A DNA stretch of 64,000 nucleotides from Sphingomonadaceae bacterium (GCA_021732525.1 JAKFUU010000040.1:1-64000), one strand, 5' to 3'. Numbered from the stretch's first letter, positions 1 to 9,172 are shown. The notes: generated from the letters alone by a model not told the origin. A program made the numbers and translations.

Positions 1-748
1 CAGAGAGAAGCAGGAATAAATGCAACTCGCGCCGCAACGGATTGTCCAAAGCGCGCAGTTGATCAAACCATGCTGGCATGTCCTCAAGCCCCAACCCGCT
101 GTCACGGCGACCTTCCGGATTCCAATCGACCGCGAAAACCGGGTTCTCCGCAGGCATAGCGCGTGCGGATTTGCGGGCATGATTATAAACGGCGCGCAAG
201 GTGCGCATACAACCATTGGCCATATAAGGGCCGCTCTCTTTGGTGAGCGCGTCGTGCCGCGCGCGGACCAAAGATGGGTCATGCCCCAACACTGACAACG
301 GCTGATCCAACCACGATTTCATTAGGCGCTCAACATGGTCGGCATAGCCTTCCTCGGTCTTGGCGCTTCGCCCCTTCCGGCGCATATGACTATCGCGATA
401 GGCCGTCCACGCCATGCGGAGCGTTGGGTCGCTTCCGTTTGAAACGGGAGCCTCTGGCACTTCGACTTTCGGCCGAGGATCGATGCCCTCCGTGATCTGA
501 CCAAGCAACGCCTTCGCCTTGGCGCGCGCTTCTCGCGTTGTCAGCCTGCCAACGTCACCCACTTTCATCCGAAGCGACTGTCGCAACTCTCCCTGGCGTA
601 AGTCGCCCTGCACCATGAAGGTTTTCGAACGCGCACCGACCATTACAAAGAAACCAGGAAGATCGACATCACGAACGATTTTCTGCGTTCCCTTTGCCAT
701 TGGCAAAGCCGAAATGACACGATCAGACAGCGACACTTTTGACATCAT
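1..748 (-). CDS. Tyrosine-type site-specific integrase, N-terminal part (runs off window)
   Basis: An open frame without stops runs from ATG 748 (or 745) on the minus strand to base 1, so about 249 residues are visible and the C-terminal catalytic domain is mostly outside the window. The N-terminal ~80 residues look like the Arm-binding domain of P4-type integrases (DVDLPGFFVMVG, then LREARAKA-like TTREARAKAKALLGQI). A core-binding helical domain follows (RMAWTAYRDSH, VERLMKSWLD, YMANGCMRTLRAVYNHARK). The visible end, RRELHLFLLLSG, is the segment just before the first catalytic Arg in this family. A GTTC-N7-GTTC operator lies 14 bases upstream of the start and a tRNA-Arg half gene 170 bases upstream, so it is probably the integrase of a mobile element whose attachment site is that tRNA. 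Whether the enzyme is intact cannot be seen. Confidence 0.85.
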   Translation of the reverse strand, partial: MMSKVSLSDRVISALPMAKGTQKIVRDVDLPGFFVMVGARSKTFMVQGDLRQGELRQSLRMKVGDVGRLTTREARAKAKALLGQITEGIDPRPKVEVPEAPVSNGSDPTLRMAWTAYRDSHMRRKGRSAKTEEGYADHVERLMKSWLDQPLSVLGHDPSLVRARHDALTKESGPYMANGCMRTLRAVYNHARKSARAMPAENPVFAVDWNPEGRRDSGLGLEDMPAWFDQLRALDNPLRRELHLFLLLS

Positions 749-761
749 AATTTCATTTCTA

Positions 762-776
762 GAACGGTATTAGAAC
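762..776 (-). promoter_or_regulatory. Putative LexA (SOS) box upstream of the integrase
   Basis: Read on the minus strand the site is GTTC-TAATACC-GTTC, an exact match to the alphaproteobacterial LexA consensus GTTC-N7-GTTC. It is part of a direct repeat of ACCGTTCTA and lies 14 bases upstream of the integrase ATG, where a bound repressor would block transcription or early elongation. The lexA gene at 6166 carries the same box. A chance match is possible, since eight bases are fixed, but the position and the extended repeat favour a real operator. Confidence 0.7.
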
Positions 777-918
777 GGTAAACTCAACCACGAAAGTCAA
801 TCGGCGTCAATCGCCGACTTTACGCCACAGTTCCAAAAACCCCTGAAATACGTTGTTTTTTGATGGAAAGTTGTCAGTGTGGAGAAGTCTGGCGTTCGAT
901 AGAAAAGTGATATATACT

Positions 919-959
919 GATTAGGAATCTGATGCTCTATCCTGCTGAGCTATGGGTGC
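919..959 (-). pseudogene. 5' half of tRNA-Arg(CCU), probable attachment-site remnant
   Basis: On the minus strand this has the acceptor 5' strand GCACCCA, TA at positions 8-9, a D arm GCTC/GAGC with a GG-containing loop, anticodon stem 5' strand TCAGA and loop TTCCTAA (anticodon CCT at 925-923). Similarity stops two bases into the 3' anticodon strand: TCAGT is found where TCTGA would be needed, and no variable region or T arm follows. It cannot make a tRNA. The break in the anticodon stem beside an integrase gene is what is left when a tyrosine integrase recombines in the anticodon loop. The restored full tRNA-Arg should be at the other end of the element, beyond base 1. Confidence 0.75.
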
Positions 960-994
960 GCCGATTGCTGCTTTAATCGCCAACGCTCGCTGGG

Positions 995-1504
995 TCAATT
1001 TCTTGTGGCTGGCGGAATGTAAGGAAACAGCAACGGCGCGACCGATATTCCCTCTTCGTGCAAATCTTGTGCTTCACCGGCGCTGGTCTCGCCGTGGATC
1101 AGTCTAGATTCGGTTTCGCCATAATGGATCGCCCGCGCCTCTTCGGCAAAATGCCCGCCAACCCAGGCCGAATCTTTTAATAATTGTTTTTGCACATCGG
1201 CAATTTTTTCCGCCATTTTTGCCATTAAGCCGGGTGCGTCCGGCGCGTTTATTACCGCGCCAACGTCGGACTGATCGCCATCCGGCGCAGAATCAAAATC
1301 ATGCCGCCGCATAGCGTTAGCCGAAACAACCTGATTAGCTTTTCGTCCAACATTCGGTGCGGAAAGCATTTTTTTAATGTTTCGATCACCGCAATAAGGG
1401 CATATGATCAAGCCGCGCGCCAACTGCTCCTCATAATTTTTGGCACTGGCGAACCAACCTTCGAAGCGATGCACAGCCAAGCAGCATAAGTCAAAACTGA
1501 TCAC
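995..1504 (-). CDS. DUF1178 family protein
   Basis: 169 residues. The N-terminus has the family's zinc-ribbon-like layout: MISFDLCC, HRFEGWFASAKNYEEQ and C35-PYC38-G, followed by KKMLSAPNV. The C-terminal half carries the conserved FAEEARAIHYGE segment and ends with a proline-rich tail (PLLFPYIPP). Function is unknown; the cysteine pairs suggest metal binding. It starts at GTG 1504, overlapping the grxC stop as GTGA, so translation is probably coupled to grxC; this gene pairing with glutaredoxin and comF is familiar in Alphaproteobacteria. Confidence 0.85.
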   Translation of the reverse strand: MISFDLCCLAVHRFEGWFASAKNYEEQLARGLIICPYCGDRNIKKMLSAPNVGRKANQVVSANAMRRHDFDSAPDGDQSDVGAVINAPDAPGLMAKMAEKIADVQKQLLKDSAWVGGHFAEEARAIHYGETESRLIHGETSAGEAQDLHEEGISVAPLLFPYIPPATRN

Positions 1505-1773
1505 GACCGGGCAATAGCCTTAAGCATAGGGTCTAATTTCCCGCTCCGTTCCAATGCGTTCAAATCATCGAAACCGCCAATGGCAAGTCCGCCAATGAAA
1601 ATTTGCGGCACGGTGCGGGCACCGGGGGCTCGCGCCACCATTTCCGCGCGCTTTGCCTGATCCATGGTCACGTCATATTCAATATATTTGACGTTTTTGG
1701 AGGATAGCAATTTCTTGGCTCGAGCGCAAAAGGGGCAAGTAAATTTGCTATAAATTTCGATAGTTTTTGTCAT
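1501..1773 (-). CDS. grxC: Glutaredoxin 3
   Basis: 90 residues, the usual length for a class I dithiol glutaredoxin. The active site C13-PF-C16 follows the first beta strand (MTKTIEIYSKFT); the cis-proline loop is TVPQIFIGG and the C-terminal glutathione-binding loop is GGFDDLNAL. It would reduce protein disulfides and mixed disulfides with glutathione in the cytoplasm. It is the middle gene of a comF-grxC-DUF1178 run, 31 bases after comF and overlapping DUF1178 by four bases. Confidence 0.93.
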   Translation of the reverse strand: MTKTIEIYSKFTCPFCARAKKLLSSKNVKYIEYDVTMDQAKRAEMVARAPGARTVPQIFIGGLAIGGFDDLNALERSGKLDPMLKAIARS

Positions 1774-1804
1774 TCAGACAAAATGGTCTTTGAAAAGCGC
1801 TGTG

Positions 1805-2572
1805 TCAAGCAGGCCCGGCCGATATTTGTGCCGCATCCCTTTCATGGTTGGGCAGCACGCGCGCCCAGCAAAATAGCTGAACCCAATCCGCTCCCGCTTT
1901 TTTCAACGCGCGGATGCACGCATCGCTGGTTGCGCCGCTGGTATATACATCGTCGATGAGCAATAAGCGCGCGCCCTTGATTTGTGAGGAATATCGCGGG
2001 TTTAGCGCGAAAGCATTGCCGACAATTTTCCGGCGATTTGCCGCCGACATTTCCTTCAGCAGCGGTGTCCGGCGGCGGCGCACCAGCATATCGGGAATAT
2101 GGCGCAGGCCGCTTTGCCCGGCCAATGCCGATCCGATCAAAGCCGATTGATTGAAACTGCGCGCCCATAACCGTGTCCAATGCAGCGGAACGGGGGTAAT
2201 GATCAATCCTTTCCGATTGGCGGGCAAATGCCGGATCATATGGCGGGCAATCAATTTCGCCAATCCGATTTTGCCGCCATATTTCAATTTCAGCGCAACT
2301 TGCCGGGAAATATTATCATAGGCGGTTACTGTTCTTATCCCATCATGCACCGGCGCGCGGGCCATACAAGTCAAGCATTGCTGTCCTTCCGCTTCCAAAA
2401 ACGGCAATGGTGCGGCGCAGGTGGCACACCATGGCTCGGTGGGAAAATAAAGCTGCGCCCAGCAAGCGGCACAAAAATCTCCGCCCATTGGCGTAATAAC
2501 GCCGCAAGAGGGGCAGCGTTCGGGCAGCACCAGATCGACCAATGGCCGCAAGAAATTTGCAGGATTTGTCAC
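1805..2572 (-). CDS. comF: ComF family phosphoribosyltransferase-fold protein
   Basis: 255 residues. Four CxxC pairs (C20/C23, C34/C37, C49/C52, C66/C69) make an N-terminal double zinc-finger region. A type I phosphoribosyltransferase domain follows, with the PRPP loop LLLIDDVYTSGAT at 203-215. Family members act in natural transformation in competent bacteria (ComFC-like); many are simply conserved. The start is GTG 2572; the ATG at 2577 is out of frame. It is divergent from the methyltransferase gene at 2617, so the 44 bases between must hold or overlap both leaders. Confidence 0.88.
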   Translation of the reverse strand: MTNPANFLRPLVDLVLPERCPSCGVITPMGGDFCAACWAQLYFPTEPWCATCAAPLPFLEAEGQQCLTCMARAPVHDGIRTVTAYDNISRQVALKLKYGGKIGLAKLIARHMIRHLPANRKGLIITPVPLHWTRLWARSFNQSALIGSALAGQSGLRHIPDMLVRRRRTPLLKEMSAANRRKIVGNAFALNPRYSSQIKGARLLLIDDVYTSGATSDACIRALKKAGADWVQLFCWARVLPNHERDAAQISAGPA

Positions 2573-2616
2573 GCCATCCCTTGTTCATCAGAAGAAGCAT
2601 CGGCACAAGAGCAGAA

Positions 2617-3501
2617 ATGAACAGCGTCCCTCCCCCTGATATATTTGATTATCGCCGCCTTTCGGCCTTGCGCGCCAGAGCGGCGTCACGCGCCGCAAGC
2701 GACCGATTTTTGTGGCGGCATATGGCGGATGAATTGTCCGAACGGTTGGCCGATGTCAGCCGTAATTTTGACGATATACTGGTGGTCGGCCCGATCGGCA
2801 ATTTTGCACAATTGATTTTGGCAAACCGGCGGGCGAATGTCACCCATCTGCATTTATCGGCACAAACAGTCTCAGAAGGCGCAGATAACATCATTGCGGA
2901 GGACCGATTGATCGCGAGCGTTCCTGGCCAAACGGACAGCAAAGCTTATGATCTGATTGTTTCCGCCGGGACTTTGGACAGCGTCAATGACTTGCCCGGC
3001 GCGCTCATCCAATATCGCCGGTTGCTGCGGCCCGACGGCCTGCTTTTGGCAAGCCTATTCGGCGGTGGTAGCCTTTCTGCGCTGAGGGCCGCGATGATCA
3101 AAGCCGATGAAAACCGCATCAGCCCGCATATTCATCCGCAGATTGAGCTTCGCAATATGGCCGATCTTTTGGTTCGTGCCGGATTCGCCCTGCCCGTGGC
3201 GGATATCGACCGGATCGATATTCGCTATCGCGATTGGCGCAGTTTGGTAGGAGACCTGCGGGATATGGGGCTTGGCAACGGATTATCCGGCGCGCGGCAT
3301 TATCTTGGCAAAGATTATCCTGCGCGCCTATCGGCCGCTTGGGACGCAAAAGCGGGGCCCGACGGAAAGGTAACCGAAACTTTCCGTTTTTTGCAATTGA
3401 GCGGCTGGGGCCCCTCCCCCACGCAGCCCAAACCCGCAGCCCGCGGCAGCGGATCGGTATCGCTTGCGGCTGCGCTTCAACCGCGCAAGCGCTCCGATTA
3501 G
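2617..3501 (+). CDS. Class I methyltransferase-like protein resembling NDUFAF5 (complex I assembly factor)
   Basis: 294 residues from ATG 2617; an in-frame start at 2542 exists but would run into the divergent comF gene. The order of motifs follows mitochondrial NDUFAF5: FDYRRL at the N-terminus, VNDLPGAL, LLRPDGLLLASLFGGGSLSALR, SPHIHP, MADLLVRAGFALP, and a C-terminal ARGSGSVSLAAAL. The nucleotide-binding loop reads DDILVVGPIGNF rather than the usual DxGxGxG, so classical methyl transfer is doubtful. NDUFAF5 is known to hydroxylate an arginine of the NuoB-type subunit (NDUFS7); a similar role on NuoB is inference, made attractive by the nuo operon in the same window. Confidence 0.75.
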   Translation: MNSVPPPDIFDYRRLSALRARAASRAASDRFLWRHMADELSERLADVSRNFDDILVVGPIGNFAQLILANRRANVTHLHLSAQTVSEGADNIIAEDRLIASVPGQTDSKAYDLIVSAGTLDSVNDLPGALIQYRRLLRPDGLLLASLFGGGSLSALRAAMIKADENRISPHIHPQIELRNMADLLVRAGFALPVADIDRIDIRYRDWRSLVGDLRDMGLGNGLSGARHYLGKDYPARLSAAWDAKAGPDGKVTETFRFLQLSGWGPSPTQPKPAARGSGSVSLAAALQPRKRSD

Positions 3502-3634
3502 CAATTTGCGCAGCAATATTGCCGATTGTAACCCAGCAGCACATATATTAGCGGCGGATATCACAGGCTGTTCTGACATCGGCTGCTCGAAGGTTATCCG
3601 GGGGAATGTATATTTTGCAAAGTGACTGTAGCCC

Positions 3635-4414
3635 ATGAGCGACAAGCTCACCGAAATCTGCACCGCAAAGCGCGCGGAGGTCGCCGCGCGCAAGCCGCTT
3701 GGCCTTTCGCATTGGCCCGCGCCGTCACCGCCGCGCGCTTTTGAATCGGCATTACGCGCAAAAGCAGAAAGCGGCTTCGCCCTGATCGCCGAGATTAAAA
3801 AAGCCAGCCCATCCAAAGGCTTGATCCGCGCCAATTTTGATCCCACTGCGCATGCCATTTCTTATCAAGCCGGCGGAGCGGCCTGCCTATCGGTGTTGAC
3901 CGATGCGCCTTATTTTCAAGGACATGCAGATTATCTGATCGCCGCGCGCGGCGCTTGTGATTTGCCCGTTATCCGCAAGGACTTCATGGTCGATCCGTGG
4001 CAATGCGCTGAAGCGCGCGCCATGGGCGCCGACGCAATTCTCGTCATCGTCGCTGCGCTGCAAGATACCGCGATGATTGAAATGGAGCAGGCAGCAGGCG
4101 AACAAGGCCTGGATGTGTTGATCGAGGTGCATGATGCGGCGGAAATGGAACGCGCCCTCACCCATCTTAAATCCAAGCTTATCGGGGTGAATAACCGCAA
4201 TCTCAAAACATTTGAAGTTGACCTTGAAAATACCCGGCGGCTGGCGACGATGGTGCCCCAAGACGCGATAATTATTTGCGAAAGCGGGATTACCAATCAT
4301 GCCGATTGCGTGGCCATGGCAGCATCGGGGGTTAAAACATTCCTTGTCGGCGAAAGCCTGATGCGACAGGATGATGTTGAAAAGGCAACGCGAATGCTGT
4401 TGACGGGACAATGA
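3635..4414 (+). CDS. trpC: Indole-3-glycerol phosphate synthase
   Basis: 259 residues, normal for monofunctional TrpC. It closes the indole ring of tryptophan from CdRP. The (beta/alpha)8 barrel signature is complete: [15 protein letters not shown] with the catalytic Glu53 and Lys55, [33 protein letters not shown], and ICESGI plus FLVGESLMR at the phosphate-binding end. No other trp genes are near. The last base of its stop region overlaps the moaC start (ATGA at 4411), so moaC and moeA are probably translated from the same message. Confidence 0.97.
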   Translation: MSDKLTEICTAKRAEVAARKPLGLSHWPAPSPPRAFESALRAKAESGFALIAEIKKASPSKGLIRANFDPTAHAISYQAGGAACLSVLTDAPYFQGHADYLIAARGACDLPVIRKDFMVDPWQCAEARAMGADAILVIVAALQDTAMIEMEQAAGEQGLDVLIEVHDAAEMERALTHLKSKLIGVNNRNLKTFEVDLENTRRLATMVPQDAIIICESGITNHADCVAMAASGVKTFLVGESLMRQDDVEKATRMLLTGQ

Positions 4415-4902
4415 GCGATGACCGAGGAATGACCAAGCTTACCCATCTGGATGACACCGGGCAGGCGCATATGGTCGATGTGTCGCATAAGGCCGATACC
4501 GCGCGGCAAGCGGTTGCCGAGGGCCGGATTAGCATGTGCGCCGAGGCGCTATCCGCAATCCGCGCCGGTTCCGCAAAAAAAGGGGATGTTCTGGCCGCCG
4601 CGCGCATTGCCGGAATTATGGCGGCAAAGCGGACCAGCGAGTTGATCCCGCTATGTCATCCGTTAATGCTATCCAAAATTTCAGTGGATTTTGCTTTTGA
4701 AACAGGCGGTATTCGCGTCACGTCGCAGGTTCGGTTGACCGGCCAAACCGGGGTGGAAATGGAGGCGTTGACCGCCGTTTCAGTCGCCTTGCTGACCATT
4801 TACGATATGGCAAAATCGCTTGATAAAGCCATGGTTATCGGCGGCATCCGGCTCCTTGAAAAGACCGGCGGAAAATCGGGTGATTGGCGGGCCGCGCCTT
4901 GA
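4411..4902 (+). CDS. moaC: Cyclic pyranopterin monophosphate synthase (MoaC)
   Basis: 163 residues. Second step of molybdenum cofactor synthesis. Family marks are [38 protein letters not shown] with the catalytic His, [19 protein letters not shown], and [21 protein letters not shown] with the catalytic Asp and Lys. I take ATG 4411, which overlaps the trpC stop by four bases; ATG 4429 (MTKLTHLD) is an alternative, closer to the usual N-terminus. moeA follows immediately. No moaA, moaD or moaE is visible here, so the pathway is completed elsewhere. Confidence 0.95.
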   Translation: MSDDRGMTKLTHLDDTGQAHMVDVSHKADTARQAVAEGRISMCAEALSAIRAGSAKKGDVLAAARIAGIMAAKRTSELIPLCHPLMLSKISVDFAFETGGIRVTSQVRLTGQTGVEMEALTAVSVALLTIYDMAKSLDKAMVIGGIRLLEKTGGKSGDWRAAP

Positions 4903-6080
4903 TTAGCGCCGAAGAAGCGCAACAACGGCTGTTGAAGCTGTGCCGCCCGCTTTCAACAGTTAACAAACCACTGACCGATTGTTCGGACCATTATCTTGCC
5001 GAAGATTTAATCGCATCACGAACACAGCCTGCGGCGGATTTATCCGCGATGGATGGCTATGCCGTGCGCTATGCCGATGGCGCGGGCCCTTGGCGCGTCA
5101 TCGGCGAAAGCGCGGCAGGCGCGGCATTTCGGGGCATGCTGGCACCGCAAACGGCGGTTCGCATATTTACCGGCGCGCATGTCCCATCCGAGGCCGACAC
5201 GGTCATTATTCAAGAGAATATTGCCATCACCGGCGATGATATTGCGTTATCGCGCCAAGATCCCATGGAACCGCTTAAAAATATCCGCAAGGCCGGTTCC
5301 GATTTCGTCACGGGCGATATTTTGATCACCAAAGGCACAAAATTGACAGCGGGTGCGATCGCCGCCGCTGCCATGGCTGGACATGCTAAACTGCGCGTCG
5401 GCGGCAGGCCAACGATCAGCATTATCTCTTCGGGCAATGAGCTGGCACCGCCCGGTGAAGCGTTAACCGACGAGCAAATTCCTGCATCCAATAGCATTAT
5501 GCTTTGCGCAATGCTGTCCAGCTTGCCCGCCGATGCGCGCGATCTAGGCATCGCGCGAGACGATATTGCGGCGCTAACGGCCAAAATAAGCGAGGCGAAG
5601 GCATCGGACATCATTGTCACCATCGGCGGCGCATCGGTTGGTGATCATGATCTGGTGCAGGCGGCACTAACGCAGGCCGGGGCACAAATTGATTTCTGGC
5701 GCATCGCTATCCGCCCTGGCAAGCCGATGATGGCAGGAACATTAGGGCACAGCATCGTCCTCGGCTTACCGGGCAACCCTGGTTCTGCTTTTGTCACCGC
5801 TTTTTTATTCCTGCTGCCACTGGTGCGCCATTTGGCGGGCGCGGCCGATTGCTGGCCAATGTTAAGGGAAATGCCATGCGGTCATGATCTTCCGGCGGGT
5901 GGATCGCGCGCCGAATATCTGCGTGCGCGGGTAAGGAATGGTATCCTGTTTGCCTTTAATCGCCAGGACAGCGGGATGACGCTCCCGCTCGCCGCGGCCA
6001 ACGCGTTAATCCTTCGCCCTCCCTATGCCGCCAAAATTTCGGCTGGTTCTTCCGTGCCTTACCTACCGATTGACATATAA
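4899..6080 (+). CDS. moeA: Molybdopterin molybdenumtransferase (MoeA)
   Basis: About 393 residues. It inserts molybdate into adenylylated molybdopterin. Domain order is as in MoeA: N-terminal [41 protein letters not shown], then the MogA-like domain with [31 protein letters not shown] and [14 protein letters not shown], and a small C-terminal beta domain. No ATG is available near the N-terminus. I choose TTG 4899, which overlaps the moaC stop (TTGA) and matches the family start; TTG 4884 would add five residues. Third gene of trpC-moaC-moeA; lexA lies 85 bases downstream with its own promoter. Confidence 0.93.
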   Translation: MISAEEAQQRLLKLCRPLSTVNKPLTDCSDHYLAEDLIASRTQPAADLSAMDGYAVRYADGAGPWRVIGESAAGAAFRGMLAPQTAVRIFTGAHVPSEADTVIIQENIAITGDDIALSRQDPMEPLKNIRKAGSDFVTGDILITKGTKLTAGAIAAAAMAGHAKLRVGGRPTISIISSGNELAPPGEALTDEQIPASNSIMLCAMLSSLPADARDLGIARDDIAALTAKISEAKASDIIVTIGGASVGDHDLVQAALTQAGAQIDFWRIAIRPGKPMMAGTLGHSIVLGLPGNPGSAFVTAFLFLLPLVRHLAGAADCWPMLREMPCGHDLPAGGSRAEYLRARVRNGILFAFNRQDSGMTLPLAAANALILRPPYAAKISAGSSVPYLPIDI

Positions 6081-6102
6081 AAACAGCAATTAAACATCGC
6101 GC

Positions 6103-6134
6103 TTGACATAACCCTATTTGTTCTTTAATTGTTC
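6103..6134 (+). promoter_or_regulatory. lexA promoter with overlapping SOS box
   Basis: A -35 hexamer TTGACA lies at 6103-6108. A -10-like TTTAAT (6124-6129) or TAATTG (6126-6131) follows at 15-17 bases. The LexA box GTTC-TTTAATT-GTTC occupies 6120-6134, an exact GTTC-N7-GTTC match covering the -10 region. This is the expected autoregulation of lexA: repression in the absence of damage and rapid resetting after it. The box ends 31 bases upstream of the lexA ATG. Confidence 0.85.
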
Positions 6135-6165
6135 TTAATATGTTTAACTGGGTTAAGGACATTTT

Positions 6166-6897
6166 ATGTTGACCGCCAAACAAAATGAACTGCTTCGTTT
6201 CATCCATGAACGTCTTGAAAATAGCGGCGTATCCCCATCCTTTGAAGAAATGAAGGAGGCGCTAAATTTGAAAAGCAAATCGGGCGTGCACCGATTAATT
6301 GGCGCATTGGAAGAACGCGGCTTTATCCGCCGGCTCGCCAACCGCGCCCGGGCGCTGGAGATATTGCAGATGCCCGAAGGTGGCGGCGCAAAGGCCGTGC
6401 ACGGAACGGTCAATAATATCGTTACCTTATCATCCAAATCGGGGACGCACAAAATTTCGCCAAATGCAGAAACGGGCCGCAAACCGGCCCAATCTATTCC
6501 GGTCGCGGCCAATGATGTTATGGAAATTCCCTTGCATGGGCGGATCGCCGCAGGTGTTCCGATCGAAGCAATGGAGGGGCAGGAATCTTTGGCGGTTCCG
6601 ATGGCATTATTGGGAACGGGCGAACATTATGCGCTCGAAATATCGGGCGATTCGATGATTGAAGCAGGCATTTTTGACGGCGATTACGCTTTGATTAAAA
6701 AAACCAACGTGGCCCGTGACGGTGAGATTGTTGTTGCATTGGTTCGCGGCGAAGAAGCAACGCTGAAATATCTGCGGCGCGAAAATGGACGGGTCCGGCT
6801 TGATCCGGCCAATTCGGCTTATGAACCGCAAATTTACCGCCCCAATGAAGTCGTTATTCAAGGGAAGCTGGCGGGGCTATTGCGCCGTTATCATTGA
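6166..6897 (+). CDS. lexA: LexA repressor (SOS regulator, self-cleaving)
   Basis: 243 residues, a little longer than E. coli LexA because of a linker of about 50 residues between the domains, as is common in Alphaproteobacteria. The N-terminal winged helix-turn-helix ([45 protein letters not shown]) binds the SOS box. The C-terminal S24 peptidase domain has the cleavage bond Ala129-Gly130 (GRIAAGVP), Ser163 in SGDSM and Lys201 in EATLKYL. RecA filaments trigger self-cleavage after DNA damage. It is transcribed from its own box-bearing promoter and converges with comEC. The integrase at the window start carries the same operator. Confidence 0.97.
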   Translation: MLTAKQNELLRFIHERLENSGVSPSFEEMKEALNLKSKSGVHRLIGALEERGFIRRLANRARALEILQMPEGGGAKAVHGTVNNIVTLSSKSGTHKISPNAETGRKPAQSIPVAANDVMEIPLHGRIAAGVPIEAMEGQESLAVPMALLGTGEHYALEISGDSMIEAGIFDGDYALIKKTNVARDGEIVVALVRGEEATLKYLRRENGRVRLDPANSAYEPQIYRPNEVVIQGKLAGLLRRYH

Positions 6898-7009
6898 ACC
6901 TTTGGGCAGCTGATGTTGGGTGGACGGCCGATATTGGGCGGATGAAATCGCATTGCGAACCGCCTGTTTTCGCCGATAGCCTCCCACACCGAAGGCTGTG
7001 ATCTGGGGT

Positions 7010-9172
7010 TTACCGTCCGCGCTTTGGGCTTACGGTTTGTGCCCAGGGCATGTGAATACGGCTTTCGGCGACACTTTCTGCCCTGAAATATCGTAGGTAA
7101 AAAGCCAATCCTCCGGTTTGCACCAAAGTTCGTCCATCGGCCTTAATCCATTTGGGACGGCAGCTTTTCGGTAACCAGCGCTCGCTAACCACTATATCCG
7201 CCCTTTCACAAGCCGCGGCCAATTGGGGCAGCGATATCAAATATCGACTGCGGATGGCCATGATATTCCATTGCCGCCCGCCTCGGCTTAGCGCGATCGA
7301 GCAGGCATCTGCGGAACAACGCGCGCCCGGCCAATCTTCAATCGCAACCGGATCCGCCTTTATACCCGCATTTTCGCGCAGTGTGTCGCGGACATAATCG
7401 CCCGCCCGCCCGCGCAGCAACGCGATTCGTCCGCTATCATCAATGATCGCCAGATGCTTGCCATCACCCGTCACCAAAATATCAGGATAAGGCGCGGTTA
7501 TCATCCCGGCCAACCCGCATAAAAACAATGGAAGCCCAACATACCGCATGCGGGTGCGAAAAATGCCAAACCATAACGCGCCAAGCACACAGCAGCCAAA
7601 CGCCCAGCCGGGTATTGCGGGTAACATGGTAACCGCACCGGGCGCTGCATTAACCGCGCGCGCTATTCCCAGGATAATATCAAGCCCCTGTCCCACTACC
7701 CACCAAAAGGGCCAGCCCAACCCGGCAATATCAAAAATAAGCGCCAACGCTTCAAAGGGCATAATCACAAATGTCGTGAGCGGAATGGCTATGACATTGG
7801 CAAGCGCGCCGTAAAGACCAGTTTTGTGAAAATGAAACAAGGTGATAGGGGCCAAAACCAGTTCGATCGCCAACCCGGCGAGCAGCAGGATCACGATTCC
7901 CCGGCCAAATCGCGCCGCAAAATGCTCATCGCGCGGCTGCGCAAATCGTTGCACCCATTTGCTATCATGCAAAATAATGATTGTGGAAACCGCAGCAAAA
8001 CTAAGTTGAAAGCTCGGCCCGGCCAGCGATTCCGGCCATAGCAGCAGCACGGTAGCAGCGCCAAAGGCAACCAGCCGCAGGCTCAATGCTTCCCGGCCAA
8101 AAACCAGCGCCGCCAAAATCAACAAGGCGGCAATGCAGGACCGCACCGTCGGAACCTGCGCACCCGTCAACATTGTATAAGCGATCGCTCCCAAAGCCGC
8201 GAGACCCGCTGCTGCAATTGGAATAGGAATACGCAGCGCGATATAGGGTATCAACGACATCAACCGGCTAACCATCAGGAATATCGCGCCAACCACAGCG
8301 GTGACATGCAGGCCGCTGATCGACAATAAATGAGCAAGGCCGCTGTTGCGCATCGCTTCCTCATCTGCTTCGGTTATGGCGCCGCGATCCCCCGTCACCA
8401 AGGCCGCCGCGATGGCACCGCTATCGGTGGGCAATTGCCGAGAGATATGGCCAGCAAGATCGCGGCGGATCGCGGCCAGCAAAGGCGGGTTTTTCGATGG
8501 TTTGTGCAAAGTAATTTCACCAAGGACCGTCCCCGTCGCACCAATTTTGGAAAACCAGGCCCGCCTGGAAAAATCATACGCGCCCGGCACCGACGGGCCA
8601 GCAGGCGGCACCAACCGCGCGCGCAATCGGATCACCGCCCTCGGAACAAAAGCATCGCGGTATCTTTCCGGTTTCAAATTAACCCGCACCTGTTGCGGCA
8701 AATCGTCATGACCGCCGGTTTTGATTTCCATCCGCACAATATCACGCGCTGGCAGATGTTCGATTTTGACGATCTCTGCATAAAATTCGCTAATTTTCAT
8801 CTGTTTGAGCGGCGGTTCGGCGACCATGGCCGAGCGCAGAAAAATAGCGAAAAAACCGGCAAGGATACAAAGCGCCGCCCATCTTACAACCGAACCAAAA
8901 AGGCCGTTCCCGCCAGCAGCATAGGCCGCGAGAAACAATCCCGCGCAAAAATATAGGACGCTCCAAAGCGTGCCATCACCCCAATATTCCCATATTGTTA
9001 TTCCCGCACCAATTCCCACCGGTATCCAAAGCGGTAATTGGTTTCGTTCGGCATCCAACCATGCCTCTATCTTGGGCATTATGGCTGGCCAAAATATCAA
9101 CCGGTGCGGCCTTTGCAATTTTGCCAATAGCTGCAAGATTTTGCTCCCGGAAAATGACATCCGTTTGGCCAA
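7010..9172 (-). CDS. comEC: ComEC/Rec2 family membrane protein
   Basis: 720 residues. An N-terminal DUF4131-type region with membrane segments and an OB-like fold (about residues 50-200) precedes the Competence domain, which starts with AIAAALVTGDRGAI and LSISGLHVTAV and continues through about ten hydrophobic segments to PGWAFGCCVLGALWFGIF. The last ~130 residues keep the strand pattern of the terminal domain (DILVTGDGKHLAIIDDSGRI) but I see no zinc-binding HxHxDH, so a metallo-beta-lactamase nuclease is absent, as in many alphaproteobacterial members. ComEC forms the inner-membrane channel for DNA uptake; competence here is unproven. It converges with lexA. Confidence 0.9.
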   Translation of the reverse strand: MAKRMSFSGSKILQLLAKLQRPHRLIFWPAIMPKIEAWLDAERNQLPLWIPVGIGAGITIWEYWGDGTLWSVLYFCAGLFLAAYAAGGNGLFGSVVRWAALCILAGFFAIFLRSAMVAEPPLKQMKISEFYAEIVKIEHLPARDIVRMEIKTGGHDDLPQQVRVNLKPERYRDAFVPRAVIRLRARLVPPAGPSVPGAYDFSRRAWFSKIGATGTVLGEITLHKPSKNPPLLAAIRRDLAGHISRQLPTDSGAIAAALVTGDRGAITEADEEAMRNSGLAHLLSISGLHVTAVVGAIFLMVSRLMSLIPYIALRIPIPIAAAGLAALGAIAYTMLTGAQVPTVRSCIAALLILAALVFGREALSLRLVAFGAATVLLLWPESLAGPSFQLSFAAVSTIIILHDSKWVQRFAQPRDEHFAARFGRGIVILLLAGLAIELVLAPITLFHFHKTGLYGALANVIAIPLTTFVIMPFEALALIFDIAGLGWPFWWVVGQGLDIILGIARAVNAAPGAVTMLPAIPGWAFGCCVLGALWFGIFRTRMRYVGLPLFLCGLAGMITAPYPDILVTGDGKHLAIIDDSGRIALLRGRAGDYVRDTLRENAGIKADPVAIEDWPGARCSADACSIALSRGGRQWNIMAIRSRYLISLPQLAAACERADIVVSERWLPKSCRPKWIKADGRTLVQTGGLAFYLRYFRAESVAESRIHMPWAQTVSPKRGR

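Noticed and set aside
20-773. Short plus-strand open frames of 60-90 codons
   Set aside because: They are opposite the continuous minus-strand integrase frame, which has clear family motifs.
7010-7400. C-terminal metallo-beta-lactamase domain in ComEC
   Set aside because: No HxHxDH or further metal ligands seen in the last 130 residues.
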